Shown: piece after piece, positions 24,670-37,724 of the stretch | Layout of the letters: each line of letters opens with the position of its first letter | Numbering within the stretch: position 1 is the stretch's first letter | Source: Tanypteryx hageni | Taxonomy: Eukaryota > Arthropoda > Insecta > Odonata > Petaluridae | NCBI GenBank assembly: GCA_028673005.1 | Contig: CM054116.1 | Span: forward strand, 69,639,315-69,703,314 | Reading direction: 5' to 3' | DNA: 64,000 nucleotides | Position numbers and translations under genes: made by a program | Notes under the pieces: model-generated | Told to the model about the DNA's origin: nothing | What the model saw: the letters and a program-made list of their open reading frames with translations, nothing else | Databases searched by the model: none

Positions 24670-25004
24670 GAGTGGCGTTATTAGGAGCGGGAAAACCCAC
24701 GGTAAAATATTATCGATGGTCCCTCTCTCCCCTTTCTCCTCACCCAACAAATACATACGTTCCATTAAAACTGAAACCCATTGTAAAACCTACCAAGTTG
24801 CGCTTATTAATCAATTAACAGGAATCTGTTGAAAAGGTTAGGCTTTTTAAATTACTCTGTCCAAAAATAATGAGTAACTCGAAAGTCATCGAGAAAATAG
24901 GATAAAAAGAAAAACCTAAAAATCTTAATTCTTTTTATATTAGGAAGACTTCGAGAGGCCCTCGGACCCGTGGGCCCGTAGCATATTCTGTAGTTACGCC
25001 ACTG
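24670..25004. mobile_element. hAT-like MITE with CAGTGGCGTAACTACAG-type end
   Basis: The right end reads TAGTTACGCCACTG, whose reverse complement CAGTGGCGTAACTA is a terminus I associate with hAT elements of invertebrates. The left end GAGTGGCGTTATTA matches it in 11 of 14 positions. The flanking octamers GTTAACGA (24662-24669) and TTTAACGA (25005-25012) agree in 7 of 8 bases, the 8-bp duplication expected of hAT. The 335-bp interior has no coding potential, so the element is non-autonomous. The decayed left end suggests an old insertion. Confidence 0.65.
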
Positions 25005-25012
25005 TTTAACGA

Positions 25013-26540
25013 GCTGAAGTGTTTAGCCTCCAAATGCTAGGATCGCGAGTCGACCTCTGCGGTCCTAATTTGTCTGTTAATTATCTCATCGTACAATAAC
25101 ATGAAACTACGCTAATGAGCTAGTAAATAAATATTTTTTAGGGATAACTTATCAAAAAATCTCGAAACTGTATGAAAAATTTGCGAACCAATCAGTTCGG
25201 CAATAAACGAAATTAACAGAAAGTACTTTTCTAAAAAAAAAGTCTCCAATAAAATTCAAAATCAATTAAGTAGGCGAGCGAAGAAACAATGACCGACACA
25301 ATAATCGGTGAGAACGGATTGCGTATGACATGGAGAAACTTTTCGAGACGAGTCGAAACTGGATTTTCTTCCATCGCTGATAAATAATTGCCAGAAAAAC
25401 AAAAACAAACTGAGGGAAACGCGCCTTGGCGCAATTCACCAGCAGCCCCGGCCATCAGATAAAGAAAATTTTCAAAAAGACAAGCAAAGAAGTGTGTGTA
25501 AATCGAATTAATTAGAAAACTCCTTTCCCCCGCCACCAGACCTCAAATTGACCTCCAGATGTTTTCGCAGAAAATAAAAAAAAAGGATATTCGAGTCATT
25601 ATAAGTCTCACGTGCAGACGACTCGTCGTCGTCATGAGGACTCAAAAACCTCTGCCGAATTTTCTCGCGTCATGTCCTCATCGCAAGCTTCGAAATTGGT
25701 CAAGTAAGGAGGTATAAAAGACAAGGACTACCTTTCCGACGTCTTTCTCTCTCACACACACACACTCACTATCTATTTCTCTCTCTCTCTCTGTTCCTAT
25801 CGCAACTCCCCATTCCTGGAATCCAACGGCGATTCTTGAGAAAACCGCTCCATATAAAGCCGTCCTCGTCCTGTGCCTCGCCGTTTTTTCCCCTTCCCTT
25901 AACCAGACACGCACACAGCCCACCACACACACACACACACTCTCTCTCACACAATAGACTGAAATGCTTTACGTCCCCTTCCGAGAAAATGAGTCTCTTT
26001 CCTTCAGTTCGACAGTGCAAGTTCTTTCGCTACTTGTTACCGAGTGTCTCCCTGGGAACTGCCGTGCGAGTAATGGGAAGAAGATAAAACGAAACATTTT
26101 TATGGAATTTTAAGGAGGTGCGCACGAAATGGAAGTTTGTCAATGTCAGAATTTTCCTGCCGGTGCCGTCGTATAGTTAGTTATACGAAATTCCGAGTTT
26201 GAAAATCCGTTTGTGTTTTTTTTTTGAGGTTCAAACCTACCGCCCTGTCCGAATGGCAGAAAATAACCTCCCTCTAGAGATCGAAATTTCGATCCAAAAA
26301 AGTCCCGCCGCGACTCGAGCAAAGTATAATGAGGCCTTCGATAAATCGGATATCGAAAACCGCTGAAATCGCAGAGTTTTGAAGGAAGCCAACACTCTTT
26401 TAAGCATCCGGCTATTTTAATTAGGTGCGTTTCCTTCGGGGTTCACAGACAAGGCAAAAATAATATCTTCCTTAGAAGTCTTGGAAGTTGGTAGGAATAA
26501 TTTTTTTCAAAATGGATGCTACTAAAATATCCACCTTAAC
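25013..26540. other. Unique sequence with CA/CT microsatellites
   Basis: Contains CA and CT dinucleotide runs near 25755-25795 and 25924-25948. No gene or mobile element recognised. Confidence 0.5.
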
Positions 26541-26548
26541 GACATCAT

Positions 26549-26768
26549 CAAGCCTGGGCTAACCTGTTCCAAATTTAAGGACCAGGTTAGATTTCTATGC
26601 GATGCGATTTTAAATCTGTACACGTAGCATGTATACAATGCATATGACCTAAAAATACTACCAACTAAATAGTTCCAATGTATTGGTAAAAAATAGTAGT
26701 AAATGAAGTCGCCACTATGCATTTTTATTCGCCAATGGCGACCGGGCCCCTGTGATCTTCTAGCCCTG
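26549..26768. mobile_element. Possible degenerate hAT-like MITE
   Basis: Flanking octamers GACATCAT (26541-26548) and GATGTCAT (26769-26776) match in 6 of 8, with both differences transitions. The ends are CAAGCCTGGGCT on the left and, read inward from the right, CAGGGCTAGAAG. They agree only weakly beyond the CA. No coding potential. Size and duplication length fit hAT, but this call is tentative. Confidence 0.35.
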
Positions 26769-27026
26769 GATGTCATACGTTCTTTCTCCCTTAAAGAATA
26801 AACACATCACGTCAAAACTCCACTAAAAATAACATTTACACCTGAGACACGATAAATATCGTGGAATATTTCTCAAGACCTTTTTTATGTCATTCCAACA
26901 AATTAGCCGGTTTGATTAGGCGACGAGGTCTAAATCGCCAGGAGCATTCGAGAACATCTACATCTGGCGAGAAATAGAGTTGATTCGAATAATAAAAAAG
27001 GCAAAGAATGAATTTCTGAGCTAAGG

Positions 27027-27297
27027 CAGGGGCGGATCCAGAACCTTCCCAAGGAGGGGGCGATCGCCCCAATTACCCCTCCCCCGTCTTGATTCCTCCT
27101 CTGCCGACAACCATACATTTTGAAAATCCCTATCCACATCAGAATCTTTCCTTCCCTTGCCATACAGACTTAATCTTCGGTGTAGAAACAATGGATGTTG
27201 CGCGGAATGAATTTAAGAATGCACCTAGAGAAGGGCAATGGGGTCATCCAAGGGGAGGGCGATCGCCCCCATCGCCCCTCCCTTGGATCCGCCACTG
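27027..27297. mobile_element. hAT MITE with perfect 8-bp target duplication
   Basis: A 271-bp element. The left terminus CAGGGGCGGATCCA and the right terminus, read inward, CAGTGGCGGATCCA match in 13 of 14 bases. Subterminal GGGGGCGATCGCCC is present near both ends. It is bounded by perfect direct repeats AGCTAAGG at 27019-27026 and 27298-27305, the 8-bp duplication diagnostic of hAT insertion. There is no transposase, so it is non-autonomous. It is the best-preserved DNA transposon in the window and probably a younger insertion than its neighbours. Confidence 0.92.
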
Positions 27298-27305
27298 AGC
27301 TAAGG

Positions 27306-30300
27306 TCATATTATATCATATTCAAAATATTATCGAGCAATGAAGCACTTGAAAAAATAAAGGCATATTTTCACCTAACAGTTTTAATTGAAGTCATCAA
27401 TAATAATAATAATTGTCGCCAAAATTTGGTTTCGTCGGTATTTTACCTTCGAAAGTTGCTTATATCATCTAGTTAGATTTTTAACCAACCGAAAAATAAC
27501 AAAGATTGTCGATCTACACGTTTCCTCGATTGGATCAAGCAGACGCCAGCAAAAAAAAGAAGGAAAGAAACCAGTTTTTTATGAAAGAAACTAATCGCCC
27601 TTTAAAAACATTAGCGCGCGATCTAAACGAGAAGAGGAAAAACACATCCGTAAACGATTTAAAAATATATTGGAAACCGAACATAAATTTTTTCTCATCC
27701 CGCCCTTCCGAGAGGGAGAAGACGAGCCAAAGAAACGTCTTCTCACCGAAGCATCGCCCTCGTAAGGAAAAGCCTATCGAAGGAAGATATCTCCGGAGAC
27801 GCCATTAGTTAATGCAAATAACGTGTTACCACCCTCCCTACATCCGCTAATCAGCTCGCGTACCCTTATTTTCTTAAAGAGACGACCACACGATATCGCC
27901 GGAGGGGCAGTTTAATGAAAAAACGAATAAACAAATTAATAAATAAAAAGGAAACGTCGACGTAAAAAAACCACGACGGGCCGACTTACAACCGCGAGAC
28001 GTCGCGCAAAAGCGATCGAGCATATCGAAAACGGAGAAAATATAAAAGTTAACAACCGGCTAAAAAAAAACTGTAGGGAACTCGATAAAACAAAACGGCA
28101 ACGACGGCAGCGAGCGGCGGAAAAGAGACGCGCGTAAAAATAAGTTGATAAGAACGACGCGTATAAATAGACTTCGGAGAAAGAGAAGAGATAGATGAAA
28201 ATCGAGGGAGATGGGAGAGAGGATGAGACGCATCTCGCTCTACACTCGCCACTCCCGACCACGTCTTCGCTCCTCCTCGTCTCCACTTCACCCCGTTCTG
28301 AGATGATTTCGGGCGCCTGAGGGCAGTCCAATTAGAAGACAACTCCTGCCGCATACCGCCTTCATTGGACGGGGCTAACGAACTCCAGATGTCATAGCGA
28401 CGGGGAAAGCCGAGCAGGGATGAGATGTACGAAGGGAGCGAGGGTACGGAGAAGGGGAAGGAAATCTCACATGCTGGTGGAAAAGAGAGATAGAGAGATG
28501 CGAAGAAGATAAGAGGAGGTTTTCAAGGGAGAGAGGGAAGAAAGGAAACTTGTCTTTATTAAGGGCGAGCATTAGAGATTTTCGAGTCCCCCATTTCTTT
28601 CGTCTTTCTTCCCAAGTTTTAAAGTCTAGGTCGGAAAACGATTTTCGAGGTTTGCTGCGTACGCGTGCGTGGATGAAATCCTCTAGATAATGATTTTGAA
28701 ATTACGCGTTCGCAATTGAGGGCGGGAGAAAAAGATCACCGGCGAGGGGAAAGAGCGCGAATGTGAGCGAAAGGCGAACGCTTGGATAAAACCTTGAAGC
28801 AGGAAGTTGAGTGGTAGCAGAGAATAAAAGTGCGAGCGACCTGCAGAATTTGCAACAAAATAAGTAATGTTTTAGTGCTTTTAAAATGTGTTTGGAATTG
28901 GAATAATGTTGAGATTTTCTTGAATGGAGGGTGTTTCGATGCTTATTTCATAATACTTTTCGAATCTGTTTTTTAAAAAACGTAATAGTAGAAAAACTAC
29001 AGATCAAATAATCGCTTTTTTCAATCTAATTTCCATTAATTGGTTTAAGAATATAACATGTCAGCATTCGATATTTGGTGATCGATATCTGCCATTCGAA
29101 TTATGTAAAAGTCTAGAAACCAAGCTAAATGTTTTCGAAGATTCCTTGATGAGAATCTAGTTATCCGGGGCAGTACTATGATTAAATAATATTTTCTTTG
29201 ATTCAGCTATACTGAATATTTGTGTATCCTGTTAGCCACGTTCTGTGATCTTTCATGCAGGTTTAGAAAGTAAAACAGCAGTTAGGGGTGATGTAACCTA
29301 AAACAAGCCAAGTTTGAAGATCAATTTCGTAATCACTTATTGGACACATCGACTACTCGGCGAGGACTTCATAATAATTCCATTTTCGGTTGCATGATAA
29401 TAAAACCCCTTTCATGAAAAATCCTATAAATACATAATATATTTCGCCAGGCTTTGTACAGTACATGATAACACAATCTGACACGTGTGGCTTGAGTTTT
29501 CGCGAAGTTTAACTAATCACTACCAGTGCTATTGTGTAACGCGCATTCTGAAAAATGAAATAACTTGGGAAAAGTAGTATTTATGCCTTCTTGTTCGTTC
29601 GCTTTATCTGGCAGTTTAACGGATTTCTCCTAAAATATTCCCTCATTCGTGTATTATGATGATTTAAAATTATACAAAAATTGCAAACAATTACGAGAGA
29701 GGGCATATAAATTTATATACTGTTAAGGATATATGATATTTTCGTTCCGTCGCATGGATAATATTTAGAATAAAATCAAGTTTTTCGCAAATAAAAATAA
29801 TGTTATATTTTGAAATAAATACTACGTACTCATTGGCAGAGGGATGGGGTCAAAGGACTCGCGACAAGGCCGGTTGCCTTAAGAGAAGGCCGCAGAAGCC
29901 TAGAGAGAGAGAGAGAGAGCTCGCATGAGCTGAAGAACACTATGGGGCATTCTTATCGCGGAGTCGGTAAGTGGTGAGATTCAAAGTACTAGATACAAAA
30001 GGGAGGAGGGCAAACAAGGAAGTCGAACGAATACAGGAGAACACTCGAGAACAAGGAGGTTCGATTCCTCAAAGGGACAAAGGGTGGGTCTCAAGAGGAA
30101 CTGCCAGCGTGAGGGATACACTTATGCATTTCCTCTTTGTAAAACAGATCGGCGAGATCCCTTCATCGGCCAAAACGAGGATTTATCCTGAGCAAATACA
30201 AATGGATTTCTACAAGAGAGGATAAGCCATGCAGGAATATCTGTTGCTTCTCGTGGGCCCGGCCAGATTTTCATTATGACACGCCAGTTAGCCCTCTGTT

Positions 30301-32370
30301 ACTTCGGAAACAATGTGATTCGGCTTTTTTAGTATAAAATAGTACCACGCACCCATCTATAGAAGCGTTTTTAAGCTGAAGCCAACGCAGCGCACATCGC
30401 GACCTAATTAGGGATCCGAGGGAATGTTTTTTTATTTATACGCAACACTTTTTACCTTTGGATTTGAAACGCAGTTTCGTTTTTAAAGGAAGCAAAAATA
30501 AAACTTTTTAAAAGGTGAAAGGTGTTAATTACTCACCTGCCGCGGCGCAAATATATAATTTTCAACCCCCTTTACGAAGGCTAGTTTAATGTTTCGACAC
30601 CCTTACTGAGAGATTGCAATTAGCAGGTTAGGAAATCGACCCAAATAACAATCGGGCAGGATAGTGATACCTCTTAAATGCCTCTCTAAAAAAAACACAA
30701 AATCGATTATTATTCCAAGTAGGACGGTTAGTTAAGATAGATGCGAAAAGATTTTTTGCGGCAGTTATATTTTCCTAAAAAAATCTTTAACTTGGAGACC
30801 AAGTCTTCTTGGTATAAATATAGATAGACCCTTCGGTTTTTTACGAAAGAAACAAAGAATAAAAGCATATAAATCGTTCCTCTGATAAACCAATCACTGG
30901 GTACACATTAATCCTCGATTAAAAAAAAAGACACTGGATTTTTTTCCCGCGGGCGCAGTTAAGCCGCACACAAAACCCTCCATTTAAGAAGGTAAATGAC
31001 GAGCACGCATTCCGCGACACATTTAACCCACCCCGCCAAAGCGGCGCGCGCGCCAATGCTCGCGACTACACCGCTGGGAAACGACCGAGAATTCTTTCTA
31101 TTTATTCTTTTTAATGGGTCCCATCTCGCGGGAAGAAAATCAACCCGGCATTTTTACTGCTCGTCGACGTGTTAATCCCAATCCCTTTTGCCGTATCGTC
31201 CCGAGAGATGACTCTTCACAGAAGAAGGAAAAGGACTAAAAGAAAACAACAAACGCTAATACCTTAATAAGTCACGGCCGCAACGGATATACGCGCGCGC
31301 GTCTCGTCTTAACCCCCTTCCATCCTCCAAACTCTTTCTCTCTTTCAAGACGTCAATTATTGCTCGGGCATTACAACCGTGGTTACAACCAATAACTCAC
31401 CCGACAGACAGAGGCATTACACCGACCCCTTGCACTTCCCTTACGCGCATCCCCACTTCTCCATCCGTAATAACGAGAGAGGGAGAGAGAAAAGGGAACG
31501 ATTTTACCTTCCTCCTCAGCACCTTCATCTCCACCCCAAACGATGCAGCAACCCGAGAAGAGAGTAAAAAGGACGAGCGAAAAATAAAAAAAATAAGTAC
31601 GAAAATACCTAGCGACCAACCAACTTGCCTGCCACTCTCTTTCCCTGACGTGTGCGCAGCACACACACACACACACACATTCCTATCCCACCGTTATGTT
31701 GCCAGGTTCGTTAGCGGAGCCCTGAGCTTCGAAAGCGACCATAAACGCCATAAAAGATAGCGCGAAAAGCGTCCCGCCAATGAAAATCGCCTCTTCCCTC
31801 GCGCCTGCGCAAAGAGGTGATCAATTAGATAATGCCCTCCTTTCACATGAGAGATAGAGAAAGGGCGACGGACGGAGGTGGAGGGAAAACGCTTCAACCG
31901 ACCTGGCAGGCGGTATATTTCGAAGCTTAATTGAATAGGGAGGGGTGAGATAGAGTTGAGGGAGAGCTGTAGAAGGGTGGACTCGGAAGAATGATAGAGA
32001 GAAAAAAAGAACAACGCCTTGAATGAGAGTGGGAATGAGTCACATCGGAGCTCATTCTTTTCCAACTCTCCCATCCCCTTCTTTTTTTTCCTCTCCTCCC
32101 ACCCCCGCACGACGCAGACTCCCGAAGGATATTTGTTGATTTATTAGTTGGATTACAAAATCTCGGAGAGAACGGAATCGACCTCATTGGGTCTCTTTTG
32201 AAAGCGGCATTTCCGCAAGCAAAAGCCCTACCTTGCGGGTAAAGACAGCGACGGAAGGGCAATTAGCGAGGAAAATCAATGGAGCACTAAGAACCGAGCA
32301 TTAATTAGCCCGAGACCTCGTTTGCCGAGGGTTTGTGCCTCGGCGTTGGGGTGGAGAGAAGATAGGAGGA
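27306..32370. other. Unique sequence, nothing recognised
   Basis: About 5 kb without recognised genes. Minor features are an AAT run near 27397-27412, a GA run near 29904-29920, a B-box-like GGTTCGATTCC near 30059 without a cloverleaf, and CA repeats near 31660-31678. Several minus-strand open frames around 27936-28354 and 31694-32262 are Ser/Phe/Arg-rich and show no domain. Confidence 0.45.
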
Positions 32371-32378
32371 AGAAAAAG

Positions 32379-32460
32379 GGCGAGGAAGGAGGGAGAAAGG
32401 GCGAGGAAGGAGGGAGAAAGGGCGAGGAAGGAGGGAGAAAGGGCGAGGAGAGAGGGAGGA
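32379..32460 (+). repeat. 21-bp purine minisatellite
   Basis: Three perfect units of GGCGAGGAAGGAGGGAGAAAG start at 32379, 32400 and 32421, followed by a partial fourth at 32442. The 21-bp period keeps a Lys/Arg/Glu/Gly repeat frame open, which is not a gene. Confidence 0.9.
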
Positions 32461-32529
32461 TCGGAGGGAGTGAGAGGGGGCGAGGAGGAGGTCCTGGAAA
32501 GGATAGGAAGAGTAGCGATGGAGTGATGG

Positions 32530-33725
32530 AGCAGGAAAGGGTTGTTATTTGAGAAAAAAGAAAACGTGGGACGGGATCAGATGGGCAAAACGGAGTCGCG
32601 GATGAGAAGAGAGCCAGGTTTAAGGGCGGTGGGAGTTTTTTTTCCAAGTCCAGGCGTGTGTTCCTCCTTACGACGCTTTTGTGTTCGCGTCGATTCCGAG
32701 GATGCGGACGCCGCTGTTAAATCTCGTCGCGGGATCCACGAGCGAGCCGCCCTCAACTTTGCTCCGGACTTACTCAGTTGCGCACACTCCCCTCAACCGA
32801 TGAAGCCGTGCCAACGCGAGTTTCCAGAAAAAAATCGCCAAAAAGGCGGTTTTAATGAGGCGTTTATGAATGCGAAATGAGATATGAAAGGCTCCTAAAC
32901 CTTCTTCCTCCTACTCTTAACTCCTTCCCTCCCTCCACCACCGCTCACTCCGCTCCTCTCTCTCCATTTTTTAAACGAATTAGTCCCGAGGAAATGTTGC
33001 TAATGACTCGAAATTCTCAGTCCTCTCTCTCTCTCTTAGGCACTTTCCTCCTGCTTCTCTCACACACTATTTTCCAGGGAGTTTCTTACTTGCGGAACGT
33101 TTAGTTAATTGGGCCTAAAAAACAAAGATGAAGGTAGGAATAGTTACTAGGGAGATTTAAACGGTGGAAGAGGAAAGAGGTTTTTTTATTCCTATTGCAA
33201 GAAACTGAGAAAACCAAAAGAAACGATGGCGGGAGGTGAAAGGATAGACAGAGAGAAAGCTTCACAAAGGAAAGGACTGTGGACGGAATAAAGATTGATA
33301 AAAGATGATGATGAAAAGAAAACGGTGAGGAGAGAGAGAGAGCTTGATGAGGAGATTTTAAGGCGATTATGTAATGGTAATTGCTAGAAAGGCTTTGTTA
33401 AACGTCCACTCAAAGAGAAAGAGGGTGAAAAATCTCCTTTTAGAGGGTCTAATTAGAGGGGGAGAGAGATGGGTAAAAATTAGTCGCGAACGATACCTCA
33501 TTAAATTCCATTCCACCCAGAGTGGAATTTCGAACTTAAATCCCTCGATTTTTCCCCCGACGGTACGATACTGGAGAACGAAACAAGTGGGGTCTACAAA
33601 GAAAGGAAATGGCCCAAATTCGAGACGCAAAAAAAGGTGTCGGGGCGTAAATCAATTCACGTTGGATACGAGGAAAGCGTTTTGACGGTCAATGAAACCA
33701 CCCAAGGAATGAAACACGGCCGGCT
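32530..33725. other. Unique sequence, nothing recognised
   Basis: Mixed-composition sequence. Open frames of about 100-120 codons show no domain. Confidence 0.45.
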
Positions 33726-33731
33726 GGCTGC

Positions 33732-33800
33732 AGCACGGGTCCAGTGGATGTTCGGTGGGAAAGCCAAAGGTCAGGGGTTCGCTTAATACCGGTAATGTCT
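33732..33800 (+). repeat. tRNA-like SINE fragment
   Basis: GTCCAGTGGATGTTCGG resembles a Pol III A-box region and is followed by AAGCCAAAGGTCAGGGGTTC, which resembles the anticodon and T-arm region of tRNA-derived SINEs. The B box is degenerate (GGGGTTCGCTT) and no cloverleaf is possible. Confidence 0.4.
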
Positions 33801-35150
33801 TGACGGCTTAACAATAGTATGCCGAGGACACGACCACTGTGGCATTTAAGCCGAGTGCGATTCTTCGGGGAAATGCTAACTTCAAGTCTTTATATGTTTA
33901 CGAGTAAATTTGTGTACAAGCAAATGAGCGTATATGCAAATATGTTAATACGCATATGCATATCTATTCAAAAAGTTGACGTTCACTTATTATGTGCATG
34001 CTTTCATGCATAAAGGTACAGTTAAATTCTTACTTATTCATATATGTCTTGAATAAAACTGATTAAAATTCGTAGTATATAACTCTGCATATACATAAAT
34101 ACAACAAACATATACGCATACATACGCGCATGCACAGATGTCAGGACACTTAAGCGTATGAATCAGTATTCACGAAATCTGAAAAATACGACAGGCAAAA
34201 GGCCTCATCATAACGGTCGGAATCCTAGATTGCAAAATGTAAGGTTCCGCCAGCCAAACAGCAGTCACTCTGCCAACTCATAAAGATGGTTTCGTATTGC
34301 TCATTGTACGTTACTCAAACATCTTTCCGGTTAGAATAGAATGGAATGCTTCAATTACCAATCAATTTGGTCACCATGGCAATTAACTCCTTCACTTGTG
34401 CGATCAGTCGCTCTTATCTGACTCTGTCGCCTTTTACTTCCTTGTTAGAACTGCCTTCCTAAACACGGACGGGCATAAGCGTCCTTCAGAGAGGACGAAT
34501 AAGCGTGGTTGGAATACCAACAACGCCACCTATTTTGCTAAACAATTGTACTCCCATGATGAAAGTCGGGATTAAATTGTGTAGGTATTGAATCTGAAAT
34601 AAAAGTTGCGCTTGACAGTTATCCTAATAAGTACGTAACCTATACGTCATAGAAAACGCCTCATTAGAATTAAATAAATGTACAAGTGATCCCAATGGAC
34701 CTGAGCGCGGTAGTGTTCCTTGAGAAACATTCAAAAGACTCGTTATAACATTAGATACGTATGCTATCGCCTAATATCAACAAATCGTATAAAAATCTCT
34801 AAGCAACCAGAGTGAGAAATAAACTAGCAAACGAAATTCCAATTACTATTACTTGAACTGAATAGTTTAAAATGATAAAAGTACTCGTTTCCAGATGTGG
34901 CAGCAGAATAACAGATATTTGCTATCAAGTGTAGGCATGTATCAATGACACCTCCTGCCACATGCTTTTGGCGGATTACAGGACAATAATGTAAATGCAA
35001 ATGTCACGCCTTAGCCCCATAATAGGTGAAAAGTAAGAAGCGAGTGGAAAAGTTTCCTTTACGAAAGGGTATACAAATACACAAATAAGAAAGGCGTCCC
35101 TTTGGGAGCCCTCACGGTCATGTTTTCATCTAAAGATAAAAAATAAAACG
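33801..35150. other. AT-rich unique sequence
   Basis: ATATGCATA-type AT/GC-alternating sequence is dense at 33890-33970 and 34085-34140. No gene recognised. Confidence 0.5.
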
Positions 35151-35329
35151 GATGGCCGCGTTGGAATTGGAATGGCGAGGGAAGAAGACGAGAAAGAGGC
35201 AGGAGAGAGGAAGAGGGCGAAAATTAGCATCGCCGTTGCAAGAGAGACGATGAAATAATAAGAGCCTCGCAAACAGACGCAACATACGGTCACATCCGTC
35301 CGGGGATACGTTGAAGGGTGACATCCAAA

Positions 35330-35735
35330 CACGGGATGTGTGGGGAGGAAAGGAGGAGGGAGGAGAAGGGGCAGGTAGATGGAGGAAAGGTGGGAGAGAG
35401 GTGGAGAAAGGAAAGGGACGAGAGGTGGAGAGAGAAAAGGGGAGGGAGGTGGAGAGGGGAGAGAGGTGGAGAGAGGAAATGGAAGAGAGAGAAAAGGGAA
35501 GGAGAGTGGAGAGGTGGGAGAAAGGTAGAAAAAAGAGGGAGATGAAAGAGATGGAGAGAGAAATGGAGTGGTGTGTGTAGGATGGCAATGTTAAAGAGTA
35601 ACTGAACAAGGGGAGGTTGAGAGAGTGAAAGAGAGAGAAAGCTGGTGATTAGTATATGGGAGAAGGCGAGAGGTGGGAGGAGAGAGAGAGAGGGTGGAAG
35701 GTAGGAGGGAGGTGGATAGGAGGAGGAGGGAGCGT
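35330..35735 (+). repeat. Purine-rich GA/GGTGGAGA tract
   Basis: Plus strand rich in G and A with loosely repeated GAGAGGTGGAGA words. Overlapping open frames of 80-160 codons on both strands are composition-driven. Confidence 0.75.
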
Positions 35736-35959
35736 CGGGAACGGGAGCCCCATGGCGCAAATGGGACTGTTTGCGCTACTTCGTGTGAGAGGGTGTTTAT
35801 CAATTCAGGGAACTAATGAGCTAATTAAGGGGACATTCAGAGCAATGAATATCCCGCGCGCAAAAGTTAAATGGGAGACAGTCGCGGAGGAGGACACGGA
35901 GGGAGGAGAGGACGACGAAGAGGTAGGGAGAGGAGGAGGGGGAATCGGGCAGGTTTGAA

Positions 35960-37440
35960 AGGATAAAAATGAAAGTTTGGAAAGAAGAGGGCGAAAAACA
36001 GGTAAACGGGAGGGCTTGGAAATGAGATAAAAACGGGGATGTTGCGAGAACACCGGTATACGGAGAGAGGTTGAGTCGGGAAGAGTTTGGATGTTTTGGG
36101 AATTCGAGGGGTTAGGGAATGTTATGGGAAGTGGTGATGAAAAGTTTGGAAATGCAACTGGATCGGGAGACAGAATAGAATTTTTCGGAACCGTTTAAAC
36201 CGGAATGGAATGGGACGGTACCTAACGGAAATGATTTGCAACGCGGTGGAATAGGGAATGTACGACGGAATAAGGCATCTGACGGTTTCGGGAAATGTAT
36301 GGGACCGGTTATTCGCGAGCGGGATTGAGCGGGATCAGAACCCGGGAAGAAAGAAGGTGAGTTACGAGTTGAGAGAAACCGCGCCACTAGCGATAAAATA
36401 CGATGAAAGAAAAAAGACAAATCGGATGAAAAGAAGCGGGATTATGCCGAGATGCTTTAGCCAGAGACGCGTTTGAAGTTATCTGAGATAAAGAGAAGAG
36501 GAACGAATTGCGGCACCTTAAGAGGAAAAAATAAGAAACTTCAAATAAAAAAATAGCGTAAACACGTTCAAAAAATCCTTCAAAAACGTCGCTCTGCATT
36601 GAAATGCCTAGTGGCATTGAAAGCAGCATATCATCATACAAACATCCCGTTTAGTTTTCCACGCGAAAACACATAATAGCATATCCGGTAGGCTTGCAGT
36701 TTGAAAGGATGGAACGCGAATTATGGGCAACCATCCCGGAGCTCCACTGCACTTCTCCCCCGCACAAGCGAAACAGTTCGACTAAACTTTCGTCCCCTCG
36801 CGGTAATTACCCCAGGCGATTAATTACCACACAAATCACGCGGAGAGTATAACAACGCATAAAATGCTCACCAGCACCTGAGACGGCCTTCCTTAACGAC
36901 TCGAACCGCGGCAGTTTTAACAGGAGACTGTGTCTCGGAGAGCACGACAGATAACGCTGCCATCCCTCTCCGTAAGAAGACGGAAGAGAGAGAGAAAAAC
37001 TCTTTGTAACAACCCTCTACGCAAGGAGATAGCACGTGCACATCCAATCCGAGACATTATTTTTTGCAAGATTTAACGACGTCGCCATCTTGGAGAAATG
37101 AAAAAAGCGCACAAAGATTTTCCGCCCATTATAAAATAAACATTTTATATTGTCCTATTCCGACCCCTCTCCTTGTCATCGTGTTCCGAAAAATTCCGAA
37201 CGATCCGAAATGTCCTTATAATACACGCGTTTTCCCCTCTCTCCCCTTTTTTCTGAATCTGACATAAAGGGGAGGATAAATTCCGGAAAGAGCTCAGCGA
37301 CCTCTCTCTCTCACTCACTCACTCACTCATTATGCCCGGAAAACAGTCAAATTAATTTCGCTATCGTGTTGCTTTGTAGCATTAAATGGGTAATCATTCA
37401 AAACGCGGATTACAAGGGTTTCGCGCCGAAGGAGTGAGAG
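35960..37440. other. Unique sequence, nothing recognised
   Basis: No gene or mobile element recognised. A short tetranucleotide run of ACTC lies near 37311-37329. Confidence 0.5.
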
Positions 37441-37528
37441 GAAGTTTGAGATTGGAGGGGGAGGAGAAGGGGAAAGAGGACACAATTAGGAGGCCCATAA
37501 GCCGAATTTAGCCTTCAGCCAATTGGGA

Positions 37529-37640
37529 GAGAGAGAGGAGGGGGAGAGAGAGGAGGGAGAGAGAGAGAGAGAGAGGAGGGAGAGAGAGAGAGAGAGAGGA
37601 GGGAGAGAGAGAGGAGGGAGAGAAGAGAAGGTAAAGGCTT
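37529..37640 (+). repeat. GA microsatellite block
   Basis: GAGAGAGAGAGGAGG-type units, nearly pure purine on the plus strand. A CT-rich block follows from about 37725. Confidence 0.9.
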
Positions 37641-37724
37641 TCGGATCGAGTGGGCGGGTAAGACGTTTTCAACGAATCGCTGACGATGAAAGAATCATAA
37701 AGCGATCGCAATTTGGGGAACGAA

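Noticed and set aside
26822..26880. Palindrome CACGATAAATATCGTG as regulatory site
   Set aside because: Short near-palindrome in AT-rich DNA; too weak to separate from chance.
30052..30075. tRNA or SINE at GGTTCGATTCC
   Set aside because: The T-arm-like hairpin pairs 4 of 5, but no A box or cloverleaf lies at the right distance.
36785..36845. Cluster of TAATTA-type homeodomain sites as an enhancer
   Set aside because: Such hexamers are common in AT-rich DNA; nothing else supports a regulatory element.
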